Shown: piece by piece, positions 24,801 through 34,159 of the stretch
Numbering within the stretch: the stretch's first letter is position 1
How the letters are laid out: each line of letters starts with the position of its first letter
Assembly: GCA_963702305.1 (NCBI GenBank)
Contig: CAVPBX010000008.1
Location: 259,926-323,925 of the forward strand
Length of the DNA: 64,000 nt
Direction of reading: 5' to 3'
From: PALSA-693 sp963702305
Lineage (GTDB): Bacteria > Actinomycetota > Acidimicrobiia > Acidimicrobiales > Palsa-688
Notes under the pieces: generated by a model
Seen by the model: only the letters and a program-made list of their open reading frames with translations
What the model was told of the DNA's origin: nothing
The model's database searches: none
Translations under genes and position numbers: made by a program

Positions 24801-26159
24801 GTGCTCGACGAGTCGGTGCGCCGGCCGCATCCGGACGTGCTGGTGGGCGGCTCCCCGCTCCGGGTCCTCCGGCTGCAGCCCGAGGGCGCCCGCCGGTTGG
24901 ACGCCTGGGCCCGGGGTGAGCCGATCGGCGCCGGCCCGGGCGGGCGCCGGCTGGCCCGGCGCCTCCTCGACGCCGGCCTCGCCCACCCCAGACCGCCGGC
25001 CGGGGCCGGCCCGGCCGCCGCCGCGGTCGCGGTGGTGATCCCGGTGCGCGACCGACCGGGGGGGCTGACGATCACCCTGGCCGCCCTCGGCCCCGCCCTG
25101 GCCGTGATCGTCGTCGATGACGGATCGGTGGTCCCGGTGGCGGCCGCGGACGCCGAGATCATCCGCCACCCCCATCCGCGCGGTCCGGCGGCCGCCCGCA
25201 ATACCGGCTGGCGGGCCACTGGCGCCGACGTGATCGTCTTCCTCGATGCGGACTGCGAACCCTCGCCGGGGTGGCTGGCCGGCCTCCTCCCCCACTTCGC
25301 CGACCCGGCCGTCGGGGCGGTGGCGCCCCGGGTGGTGAGCCGGCTCACCCCCGGCCTGGCGCCGCGGCTGGGCGCCTACGAGCAGCACCGCTCGTCCCTG
25401 GACCTCGGCCCCCGGGAGGCGCCTGTCCGGCCCGGCAGCCGGGTGCCCTACGTGCCCACCGCGGCCCTGGCCGTCCGCCGGCAGGCCCTGGAGGAGACCG
25501 GCGGCTTCGACGAGACGCTTCGCTACGGGGAGGACGTGGACCTGGTGTGGCGATTGGGGGAAAGGGGGTGGCGGGTCCGCTACCAGCCGGCCACCACCGT
25601 CACCCACCCAGCCCGACCCGACGCCGCCACCTGGCTGCGGCAGCGCCACCACTACGGCCGATCGGCGGCTCCCCTGGCGGCCCGCCACGGCCGCGCCGTG
25701 ACGCCGGTGGCGGTATCACGGTGGAGCGCGGCGGCGTGGGGGCTCGTCGCGGCCGGGCATCCGCTCGCCGGCGCCGGGCTGGTCGCCACCACCAGCGCCG
25801 TCCTGGCCAGGCGGGCCGGGCGGGACTGCGCCACCGCCCGCACCTTGGCCGGGCTGGCCCTCACCGGCAACGTCCGCGCCGGCGGGGCCCTGGCCCACGC
25901 GGTACGTAGGGCATGGCTGCCACCCGCGGCGCTGGTCGCCGGGTTGGCGGCCCGATCGGGCCGGCGGGCCCCCCTGGTGACGCTCGTCGCGGCCCTGTCC
26001 GTCCCGCCGTTGTGGGCGTGGATCCACGACCATCCGCCCGGGTTGGGCCCGGTGGCGGGGTCGATCATCCAGTTGGTGGACGACCTGGCCTACCAAACCG
26101 GGGTATGGACCGGAGCGATCGAGCACCGCTCGGCGGCCGCCCTTTTACCGGACTGGTAA
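24801..26159 (+). CDS. mftF: Mycofactocin glycosyltransferase
   Basis: Family 2 glycosyltransferase that adds oligo-glucose to mycofactocin. The N-terminal part (LDESVRRPHPDVLVGGSPLR) is typical of MftF. The GT-A core has VVIPVRDRPG, IVVDDGS, VIVFLDADCEPSPGW and GEDVDLVWRLGERGW. The C-terminal third has several hydrophobic segments, so it is membrane-bound. About 452 aa. Start GTG 24801; TTG 24798 is adjacent. It is the last gene of the cluster, 33 nt after the SDR. Confidence 0.92.
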   Translation: MLDESVRRPHPDVLVGGSPLRVLRLQPEGARRLDAWARGEPIGAGPGGRRLARRLLDAGLAHPRPPAGAGPAAAAVAVVIPVRDRPGGLTITLAALGPALAVIVVDDGSVVPVAAADAEIIRHPHPRGPAAARNTGWRATGADVIVFLDADCEPSPGWLAGLLPHFADPAVGAVAPRVVSRLTPGLAPRLGAYEQHRSSLDLGPREAPVRPGSRVPYVPTAALAVRRQALEETGGFDETLRYGEDVDLVWRLGERGWRVRYQPATTVTHPARPDAATWLRQRHHYGRSAAPLAARHGRAVTPVAVSRWSAAAWGLVAAGHPLAGAGLVATTSAVLARRAGRDCATARTLAGLALTGNVRAGGALAHAVRRAWLPPAALVAGLAARSGRRAPLVTLVAALSVPPLWAWIHDHPPGLGPVAGSIIQLVDDLAYQTGVWTGAIEHRSAAALLPDW

Positions 26160-26163
26160 ACCG

Positions 26164-27537
26164 TCAGACGCCCGCCACCGCCTGCAATTCCGCCAGCGAC
26201 TCGTCGAGATGGGTCAGCAGGCGCTGCAGGTGGGGGACCGTCCGGCGGCACCCGGTCAGCCCGAACTCCATGTTGCCGTCGTAACTGGTGACCGTGATGT
26301 TGAGGGCCTGCCCGTCCATCGGGATCGACAGGGGGTACACGCCCTCCAGCTGGGCCCCATTCCAATACAGCGGCCCCGTCGGCCCGGGGATGTTGGAGAT
26401 GACCAGGTTGTAGGGCGGCGATACCACCCGTCGCACCCCGGCCATGGTGCTGAACAGCATCGGCAGCACCGCCACCGCGCTGGCGACCGTCACCTGGGCC
26501 GGGCTCATGCTGCGCAACGACCGTTTGCCGTCTTCCATGGATTCGTGCACCGCCGCCAGCCGGGCCGCCGGATCGACCACGTCGGTGGCCAGGTTGCACA
26601 GGATGGCGCCGACCGCGTTGCCGCCCACCTCGCCGCCCGCCTGGCGCAACGACACCGGTGTCATGGCGACCAGCGGGGCGTCGGGCAGGGCCCCCAGCGC
26701 GTCGAGGTAGCGGCGCAGGGCGGCGGCGCAGACCGTCAGGACCACGTCGTTGATGGTGGTGCCGGTGGCGGTGGCGATGGCCCGCATCGTCGCCAAAGGC
26801 CACGACTGCGCGGCGTACCGGCGGGCGCCGGTGATCGGCACGTTGAGCATGGTCTTGGGCGCCATCGACGGCAGGTACGAGCTCTGCTCGGTCAAGGCCC
26901 GCACCGCCGCCTTGGCGGCAAGGGGACCGAGGCCGGCCAGCTCCGCCGTGGTCCGCCAGGCGACGCGGGGCACGCCTAGCAGGCCGAGCAGACCCCCGCG
27001 ACGACGTCGGTGGGGCCGCTCGGCGGCGTCGACCACGGCATCCGTACGTCGCGCGCGGCGGGATCCGGGCTCAGGCTGTGCTCCGAGCAGTCGCAGGGCC
27101 GAGACGCCGTCGAGGAGGGAGTGGTGGATCTTGGTGTACAGGGCGAAGCGTTGGCCCTGCAGGCCCTCGATCAGATGCGCTTCCCACAGCGGCCGCTGGC
27201 GGTCGAGCAGGGTGCCGTGCAGCCGGGAGGCCAGGGCCAGCAGCTCCCGCACCCGCCCCGGCCGGGGCAGCGCGGAGTGCCGGACGTGGTGCTCCAGGTC
27301 GACGTGGTTGTCGAGCTGCCAGCTCCACGCCCCCAGGCTGCTCGGAGGCCGGTGGGGCCGGCGCCGGAACAGGGTCGAGATCTCAGACCCGTCGATCATC
27401 TCCTCGTACATCGACCGGGTCCAGCCCGCGGCCGCGCCCGGCGGGAGGCGGAACAGCTGCAGCCCGCCGACGTGCATCGGCTGCTGTCGGCGCTCCGCCA
27501 ACAGGAACATGGCGTCGGTGATCGGCATCGGTGCCAT
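26164..27537 (-). CDS. Wax ester synthase / diacylglycerol O-acyltransferase (WS/DGAT)
   Basis: 457-aa WS/DGAT family protein with the catalytic HHSLLDG at residues 138-144, the N-terminal TDAMFLLAERRQQPMHVGGL, PLWEAHLIEGL and PYNLVISNIPGP near the C-terminus. It joins acyl-CoA to diacylglycerol or a fatty alcohol, giving storage lipid. ATG 27537 lies 3 nt after the permease stop; ATG 27528 (MPITDAMFLL) is equally possible. Convergent with mftF with only 4 nt between them. Confidence 0.9.
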   Translation of the reverse strand: MAPMPITDAMFLLAERRQQPMHVGGLQLFRLPPGAAAGWTRSMYEEMIDGSEISTLFRRRPHRPPSSLGAWSWQLDNHVDLEHHVRHSALPRPGRVRELLALASRLHGTLLDRQRPLWEAHLIEGLQGQRFALYTKIHHSLLDGVSALRLLGAQPEPGSRRARRTDAVVDAAERPHRRRRGGLLGLLGVPRVAWRTTAELAGLGPLAAKAAVRALTEQSSYLPSMAPKTMLNVPITGARRYAAQSWPLATMRAIATATGTTINDVVLTVCAAALRRYLDALGALPDAPLVAMTPVSLRQAGGEVGGNAVGAILCNLATDVVDPAARLAAVHESMEDGKRSLRSMSPAQVTVASAVAVLPMLFSTMAGVRRVVSPPYNLVISNIPGPTGPLYWNGAQLEGVYPLSIPMDGQALNITVTSYDGNMEFGLTGCRRTVPHLQRLLTHLDESLAELQAVAGV

Positions 27538-27540
27538 CGT

Positions 27541-28991
27541 TCAACCTGCTTCCCCCACAGCGAGCAGCCGATCCTGTTCGTCGGCTTCCTTGCGGACACT
27601 AGCCCCGGCCAGCAGCCAGTAGGCGACTCCACCGACCACCACGCCCGTGAAGACGCTGAAGTCCGCACCCCCGCCGCCGAAGGCCCGGGCGATCGGGCCC
27701 ACGTAGAACGTCTGGCTGAAGGCCAGCACGGACGCCACCGTGCCCAGGGCCTGGGCGACGAGGGCCGGCCAGTGCACCCCGCCCCGTCGCCAGTACAGGC
27801 CGCCGGGGTCGGTGCGCTGCAGCTCGCCGGGCACGTAACGGGTGCGCCGCAGCAGCCAGTCGACGAGGAAGATGGCCATCCAGGGCGCCGATCCAGGCGA
27901 TGACCGCGGCGACGAAGTCGTTGAGGAGGTGGAAGAAGCCGGCCGAGAACACCGCGTAGGCGGTGATGCCGCAGCCGATCGTGGTGTCGATGAGCACGGC
28001 GTTCCAGCGCTTGATGGGCAGGCCCAGGGCCTGCAGGGTCACGCCCGAGGAGTACAGGTCCATGCTGTTGATGGCGAACAACTGGACGATGGCGACGACC
28101 AGGAACGGCACCAGGAACCAGCTGCTAAAGGCGTGCGGGAAGCTGTTGAAAGGGTCCTTGCTGTCGATCTGGACGTAGGTGGCCACCGCCGCGCCCAGCA
28201 ACATCAGGGCCGCCTGCGGGATCGCCGTGGCCACGAACACCCAGCCCACGATGCCCTTGCGGCTGGCCGTGCGAGGCAGGTAGCGGGAGAAGTCGTTGCC
28301 GGACTCCACCCAGCCCAGTCCGGTCAAGGTGATGGAGAACGCCAGGCCGCCCATCATCGTCTGCCAGTTGGCGCCGTGGTGGATGCTGCCCGGGGTTGGC
28401 CTTTCCGATCGTCAGGAAGGCCAGGATCACGTACAGGGCGATGAAGGGGATCACCAGGGCGCGCAGGACCTTGACCACGGTGGCGTAGCCGAGGAAGGGC
28501 ACCACGGTCTGGATGGCGGCGGCGGCCAGGATGAGCACGACCTTCAGCGGGGTGCCGGGGTGGAAGCCGGCCTTGGCGGCCAGGGCGATCCCCCCGAACA
28601 CCACCAGGATCAGGCCTTCGGTCTCGAAGCCGACCTGGGTGGCCCAGTTGAACAACGCGATGAGCCGGGACCCGTTGGGGCCGAAGCTGGCCCGGTTGAT
28701 GGTGAAGACGGTGGTGCCGGCCTCCGGTCCCTGCAGGCTGCACACCCCGAGCAACAGGTACGACAGATTGCCAACCAGGATCAACAGCACCGCCTGGCCG
28801 AAGGTGAAACCGAAGGTCATCAACACCGCGCCGTACACCAGGTACTCGAACTGCACACTGGCCCCCGCCCACATGCCGAACAGGTCGCGCGGCGTCGCCC
28901 AGCGGTCCTCCTCGGGGATGTAGTCGATGCCGCGCTGCTCGACCCGGAACGCCCCGTCCGCCCGGGCGTCTTCCGGGACGGTGGTGGTCAC
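27541..28991 (-). CDS. NCS1 family nucleobase/cytosine-type permease, two frame breaks
   Basis: About 483 aa once joined. IDYIPEEDRWATPRDLFGMW and FGFTFGQAVLLILVGNLSYL start a twelve-helix NCS1 (purine-cytosine permease-like) transporter. WVESGNDFSRYLPRTASRKG is a family hallmark. Two indels break it: near 28390 (IGKANPG, then TMMGGLAFSITLTGLGW) and near 27890 (VIAWIGA, then MAIFLVDWLLRRTRY). Each is explained by one extra base. GTG 28991 overlaps the purB stop (GTGA). Coupling to purB suggests purine or related salvage (inference). Confidence 0.82.
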
Positions 28992-30376
28992 GGGCGAGTT
29001 CCGCCCCGGCGTCCGATCGTCACCAAGTCCGCGGCGAGGCCGGTGTACACGCCCGGGGTGAGCGCCAGCAGACGGGCCTCGGCGTCCGGCGGCAGCTGCA
29101 GGGTGCGGACGAACTCGCGCACCTCCTCGGCCGTGACCGCCTGCCCCCGAGTCAGGGCCTTGAGCTGCTCGTACGGCTCCGGCCGCCCGTACCGGCGCAT
29201 CACCGTCTGGATGGCCTCCGCCAGCACCTCCCACTGCCCGGCCAGCTCGGCGGCCATCACCTCCGGGTCCGGGCTGACACGGGACAACCCCTTGCGGGCG
29301 GCCGTCAACGCCAGCCCGGCATGACCGAGGGCGGTCCCCATGTTGCGGATGGCGGACGAGTCGGAGAGGTCGCGTTGCATGCGGGAGATCATCAGCTTGG
29401 TGGCCAGGTGCTCCAGCAGCGCGGTGGAGATGCCGGCGTTGGCTTCGGCGTTCTCGAAGTCGATGGGATTGACCTTGTGCGGCATCGTCGACGAGCCCAC
29501 CTCCCCTTCGACCGGCCGCTGCCGCAGGTAGTTGCGGCTGATGTACTCCCACAGGTCCCGGCAGAAATCGATCAGCACGGCGTTGAAACGCACGATCCCG
29601 TGGAACACCTCCCCCAGGGCGTCGTGCGACTCGATCTGGGTGGTCAGCGGATTCCAGGTCAGCCCGAACCCTTCCACGAAGCGACGGGACAATTCGATCC
29701 AGTCGACCTCCGGGTAGGCCGCCACGTGGGCCCCGTACGTGCCGACCGCGCCGTTGAACTTGGCGAGCAGCGGCACCGCCCGGATGGTGGCGGCGAGCCG
29801 CTGCCAGCGGGCCGCGAACACCGCCAACTCCTTGCCCAGCGTCGTCGGCGACGCCGGCTGGCCGTGGGTGTGGCTCGGCATGGGCATGTCGGCATAGGCG
29901 GCGGCCTGCGACCACACTTCACCGATCAGGGCGTCGGCGAGGGGCAGCCACCCGGTGGCGAGACCCTCGCGGAGCATGAGGGCGTGGGCGATGTTGTTGA
30001 TGTCCTCCGACGTGCAGGCGAAGTGCACGAACTCGGTCCCCGGTCCGAAGCCGATGGCGGCCAGCTTCTCCTTGAGGTGGTACTCGACCGCCTTGACGTC
30101 GTGGTTGATGCGAGCCTCGATGGCCTTGATCCGGGCCACATCCGCGGGCCCGAAGTCGGCCACCCAGGCCTTCAAGGTGGCGGCCGTGCCGGCGGGGATG
30201 GGCGCCAGCTCCGTGATCCCCGGCTCGGCCGCCAGGGTCAGCAGCCACTCGACCTCCACGGTGAAGCGCTGGCGGAACAGCGCCTCCTCGGAGAAGGCCC
30301 GGGCGAACGGCTCCACCTGCGCCGCGTAACGGCCGTCGAGGGGGGAAAGGGCGCCCGGGCCGGTCTGTTCGCTCAC
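28988..30376 (-). CDS. purB: Adenylosuccinate lyase
   Basis: 462-aa member of the fumarase/aspartase superfamily that cleaves SAICAR and adenylosuccinate in purine synthesis. SHTHGQPASPTTLGKE contains the catalytic histidine and GSSTMPHKVNPIDFENAE the flexible signature loop. Length and LSPLDGRYAAQVEPF at the N-terminus match the E. coli-type group. The GTG start has a -10 box TACCAT 7 nt upstream, and the GC-only tract begins 13 nt beyond that. Confidence 0.95.
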   Translation of the reverse strand: MSEQTGPGALSPLDGRYAAQVEPFARAFSEEALFRQRFTVEVEWLLTLAAEPGITELAPIPAGTAATLKAWVADFGPADVARIKAIEARINHDVKAVEYHLKEKLAAIGFGPGTEFVHFACTSEDINNIAHALMLREGLATGWLPLADALIGEVWSQAAAYADMPMPSHTHGQPASPTTLGKELAVFAARWQRLAATIRAVPLLAKFNGAVGTYGAHVAAYPEVDWIELSRRFVEGFGLTWNPLTTQIESHDALGEVFHGIVRFNAVLIDFCRDLWEYISRNYLRQRPVEGEVGSSTMPHKVNPIDFENAEANAGISTALLEHLATKLMISRMQRDLSDSSAIRNMGTALGHAGLALTAARKGLSRVSPDPEVMAAELAGQWEVLAEAIQTVMRRYGRPEPYEQLKALTRGQAVTAEEVREFVRTLQLPPDAEARLLALTPGVYTGLAADLVTIGRRGGTRP

Positions 30377-30383
30377 CTAGCCG

Positions 30384-30389
30384 ATGGTA
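30384..30389 (-). promoter_or_regulatory. -10 box for purB (leaderless)
   Basis: Minus-strand TACCAT, 7 nt, then GTG 30376. The expected -35 position falls at the edge of the tract of pure G/C. Confidence 0.6.
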
Positions 30390-30402
30390 GCGGGAGGCGT
30401 GT

Positions 30403-30648
<246 letters not shown>

Positions 30649-30686
30649 TCATTCGGCCACTCGGCGAGGGGGGCCTTCGGGCCATT

Positions 30687-30724
30687 CTCCGTCTTCGGAG
30701 CAGGCGCGACAACCAGTGTCGCGC
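30687..30724 (-). terminator. Two adjacent hairpins after the aldo/keto reductase
   Basis: CTCCG-TCTT-CGGAG (30687-30700) and the perfect 8-bp stem GCGCGACA-ACCAG-TGTCGCGC (30704-30724). Both lie just downstream of the aldo/keto reductase stop and could end its transcript before the G/C tract. No T-run follows. Confidence 0.5.
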
Positions 30725-30769
30725 ACGTCCCGAAGAGTGCAGTTTTACCGAAGAATCCGGGGCCGGCCC

Positions 30770-31735
30770 CTAGATCGGCAGCCGGGTCTTCAGGATGGCC
30801 GGTATGGCGCCCAGACCGGTGAGCGGTTGGAAGCGATCGCTGGCCTCGCTGAGCTGGCGATCGTCGTCGTCGGTCAACTGCAAGTCGGCGGCGGCGGCGT
30901 TGAACTCGAGCTGCTCGACGCTGCTGGCGCCCGGAATGACGACCACGTTGGGCCGGCGGAGCAGCCACGCCAGGGCCACCTGGGCCGGCTTGGCGTCGTG
31001 ACGGCCGGCGACCTCGCGAAGGGCGTCGAGTAATTCGGCGGCGAGGTCGAGGTTTTGCGGCAGGAACAGCGGGCGCATGGCCCGCATGCCGCCGGGGCGG
31101 GTGGTTGCGGAGTAGCGGCCGGACAGGAGGCCCTGGGCCAGCGGGCTGTAGGCGATGATCAGCCGGTCGTGGGTTTGGGCCCACCCGACCAGATCCTGCT
31201 CGGGGCGCCGGTCGACGAGGCTGTACTGCACCTGATTGGAGAACACGGGGCCCCCGAGGAGGGTCTCGGCCGTCTCCCAGGCCGCCAGCGAGTAGTTGCT
31301 CACCCCCACGTGGGTGATCACCTCTTCGCGCTGGAGGCGGGCGAGCGCCTGAAAGAGCGGTCCGGGCGGGAAGACCGGATTGGGCCAGTGGGCCTGGTAC
31401 AGGTCGATGCGGTCGATGCCCAGACGGCGGCGACTACCCAGGGCCCGCTGATGGACAATGGGGTCGAAGGGCACGGCCGGCGCCACCTTGGTGGCCACGA
31501 ACGCCTCCTGCCGGCGGCCGGCGATCGCCTGCCCTACGGCGCGCTCCGACCGGCCGAATCCGTAGATCTCGGCGGTGTCGATCAGGTTGATCCCCAGGTC
31601 CAGGGCCCGCTGCGTGATCCGCAGCGCCTCCCCTTCGGCGAAGGCCCGGCCGTAGCCCCATTCGGCGGAGCCGAACTGCCAGGTCCCCAGGCCGATCACT
31701 GACAGGCGGACGCCAGCCACCTCGACGTAACGCAT
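30770..31735 (-). CDS. Aldo/keto reductase
   Basis: 321-aa TIM-barrel NADPH-dependent reductase. The catalytic tetrad is visible as Asp in LIDTAEIYG with its Tyr, Lys in FVATKVAP and His in YQAHWPNP. HVGVSNYSLAAW, IAYSPLAQGLLSG and VVVIPGASSVEQLEFN are typical of the family. The carbonyl substrate is unknown. The ATG has TAGCTT 6 nt upstream, so it is probably leaderless, and it is divergent from murJ. Confidence 0.9.
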   Translation of the reverse strand: MRYVEVAGVRLSVIGLGTWQFGSAEWGYGRAFAEGEALRITQRALDLGINLIDTAEIYGFGRSERAVGQAIAGRRQEAFVATKVAPAVPFDPIVHQRALGSRRRLGIDRIDLYQAHWPNPVFPPGPLFQALARLQREEVITHVGVSNYSLAAWETAETLLGGPVFSNQVQYSLVDRRPEQDLVGWAQTHDRLIIAYSPLAQGLLSGRYSATTRPGGMRAMRPLFLPQNLDLAAELLDALREVAGRHDAKPAQVALAWLLRRPNVVVIPGASSVEQLEFNAAAADLQLTDDDDRQLSEASDRFQPLTGLGAIPAILKTRLPI

Positions 31736-31741
31736 GGTTGG

Positions 31742-31747
31742 AAGCTA
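31742..31747 (-). promoter_or_regulatory. -10 box for aldo/keto reductase (leaderless)
   Basis: Minus-strand TAGCTT, 6 nt, ATG 31735. Confidence 0.55.
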
Positions 31748-31908
31748 TCCCAGCGGCCACGGTTTCGCGCCGCCGGCCGGGATACTGGACGTCGACTGGG
31801 GCCTCGACAAGCATGGCCGGGTGGGTCGGCCCGGAGAGTTCTTCGACCAGGATGCAGACGCGGCTCGGCACCGGCGCGTCCCGGCCGCCTGAGCGCGCCG
31901 GGCGCGGC

Positions 31909-34088
31909 ATGCTCTACGACCAGGACTCCCGGGTCGAGACCAACCATGCCGAACCCTTCGTCGAGGCCCGCCGGCAGCGGGTCCTCGACCGTCAGCGGGA
32001 GCGCGAGCTGGAATGGCGGCGGGAGTCGGAGTTCGAGCGCGAACGTGACGCCCGGCGCCGGCGGGCCCGGGAGGAGCAACGAGCCCAGACGCCCGCTGGC
32101 CCAGTGCGGATCACCTCCCGCCCTGGCGACCTGGCGGCCCGGGCCGGCCCACCGCGCCCCCCGGCCCCGGCTCCGGCTTCGGCTCCTGCCGCCCGGTCCG
32201 TGCCATCCGGTGCTCCCGCACGCGCTCGAAGACCAGACCCGCCGCCGTCGCCACCGGCGCCACTCGCCCCGCCGGCTGCCCCCCGACGCGACGGGCAGCC
32301 CGCTGGCGAGGCGCCCAGGCCGACCGCAGCTCGCCGTTCCGCTACCCAGCCCCCCGCTACCCAAGCCCCCGCCACCCGAGCCCCAGCCCCCGCCGGTCGA
32401 CCACCCGCCGGCCGACCCCCCGCCGGCACCCGTGGCCCGTCCGATACCCGGGGCCCCCGGCCGAGCGCGCCCCCTCCACCAGTCGAGCCACCGCCATCTT
32501 GGCGGCGGGCACGCTGGCGTCTCGGCTTACGGGCTTCTTGCGGGTGTTGGCGATCGGCTACGTGCTGGGGGTGACGTCGCTGTCGGACGCCTACAACTAC
32601 GCCAATGGCGTCCCCAACATCATCTACGACCTGGTGCTGGGGGGCATCCTGTCCGCCACCTTGATCCCGGTCTTCGTGGACCAACTCCGGGGCGAGGACC
32701 GGGCGGAGAACATGCGGGCCATCTCCGCCGTACTGACGGCCATCACCGTGGCCTTGGCCGCCATCACCGCGCTTCTCTGGCTGCTGGCCCCCTGGGTGAT
32801 CGACTTCTACCTGTTGCTCAACCCGGCGTCGACCGGTTCCGCTGAGCGAGCGCTGGCCACCCGGCTGTTGCACTACTTCGCCCCACAGGTCTTCTTGCTG
32901 GGCGCCATCGTGGTCTCCACCGCGCTGCTCAACGCCCGGCGGCGGTTCACGGCGGCGGCCTTCTCACCGGTACTCAACAACCTGATCGCCATCGGGGCGC
33001 TCCTCGCCACCAAGGCCATCGCCTCGAAAATCCTGACCACCAAGACCGCCACCCCAGGTGGCGTGCTCGAGCAGCTCGGTCACGACCAACACGCCATCTG
33101 GGTCCTCGGCATCGGCACCACTGCCGGCTATCTGGTCCAATTCCTCGCCCAGCTTCCGGCCATGCGGGCGGCGGGCTTCCGGCTCCGCCCGGTCTGGGAT
33201 CTCCACCATCCGGCCGTCCGCCGCGTGGCCCGGCTGTCGACCTGGCTCATCGGGGTCGTCGTCGCCAACCAGGTGTCGCTCGCGCTGGTCATGATCCTGG
33301 CGGGCAAGGTCCAGGGGGGCGTGACCGCCTACCAATTCTCGTACCAGTTTTTCCAGCTCCCGTACGCCCTGATTGCGGTGTCGGTGGCTTCCGCCCTCAT
33401 GCCCGATCTGTCCGAGCGTTGGGCGAGGGGCGATCGCCGCGGTTTCGAGCGGCAATTTGTCGTGGGCCTCCGAGTCACCCTCGCCGTGCTGGTACCGGTC
33501 GGCTTGGCGTATGTGGCGGTGGCGCAGCCCTTCATCCAGTTGGCCGTGCACCACGGTCGCGTCACCCAGTCGGGTGCCCATCTGGTCAGCACCAGCCTGG
33601 CCTTCTTCGCGGCCGGCCTGCCCGGATTCGCGGCCTTCTTCCTGCTCATGCGCCTGTACCAGGCCATGCAGAACGCCCGGGTCATGTTCTGGATCTACGT
33701 CCTGGAAAACGCCCTCACCGTCGCGGCCGCCCTGGTCCTCGACCCCATTCTCGGGGTGCCCGGCTTGGCCCTGGCCTGGGTGGCCCCCTACACGGTGGCA
33801 TCGTTGGTCGCCGCGTACGACCTACGTCGGCGTGTCGGTTCGCTCGGCGGCATGTACACCACCCGGGCCCTCCTCCGCATCGTCGCGGCGGCCGCCGTCG
33901 CCGCGGGGGTGGTCGTCGGCGTCGGGCTGGCCTTCCCGCGCCGCGCTGGCGACCCGATGCTGGTCGCTCGCCTGCTGGTGCAGGTCGGCCTCGGCACCGT
34001 CGTCTACTTGGGGCTGGCGAAGGTCCTCGGGATCAAGGAACTGCGGCCGGTAATCCGCCTGGTGCGCCGCTTGGCGCGCGCCGGCTGA
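31909..34088 (+). CDS. murJ: Lipid II flippase MurJ with N-terminal Pro-rich extension, frameshifted
   Basis: The membrane part starts at SRATAILAAGTLASRLTGFL and continues as a 14-helix MOP-family flippase (DAYNYANGVPNIIYDLVLGG, FAPQVFLLGAIVVSTALLNA, YQFSYQFFQLPYALIAVSVA). MurJ moves lipid II across the membrane for peptidoglycan synthesis. In another frame upstream lies a charged coiled segment (ARRQRVLDRQRERELEWRRE) and a long Pro/Ala-rich stretch, the usual cytosolic extension of actinobacterial MurJ. The frames join near 32480 with one missing base. The start is uncertain: ATG 31909 precedes the conserved-looking segment, but no clear ribosome site is seen. Confidence 0.83.
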
Positions 34089-34147
34089 GCACCGGTCAGG
34101 ATTCCGTTGTGCCCGACGTCATGTAGCCGCGGGGCGGGGCGCGGCCT

Positions 34148-34153
34148 TACGAT
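34148..34153 (+). promoter_or_regulatory. -10 box for adenylate cyclase (leaderless)
   Basis: TACGAT, 6 nt, ATG 34160. Confidence 0.6.
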
Positions 34154-34159
34154 TGCCAA

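Noticed and set aside
31738..32574. Independent Pro-rich gene before murJ
   Set aside because: It runs into the murJ start in a neighbouring frame and fits the known head of actinobacterial MurJ, so one frameshifted gene is simpler.
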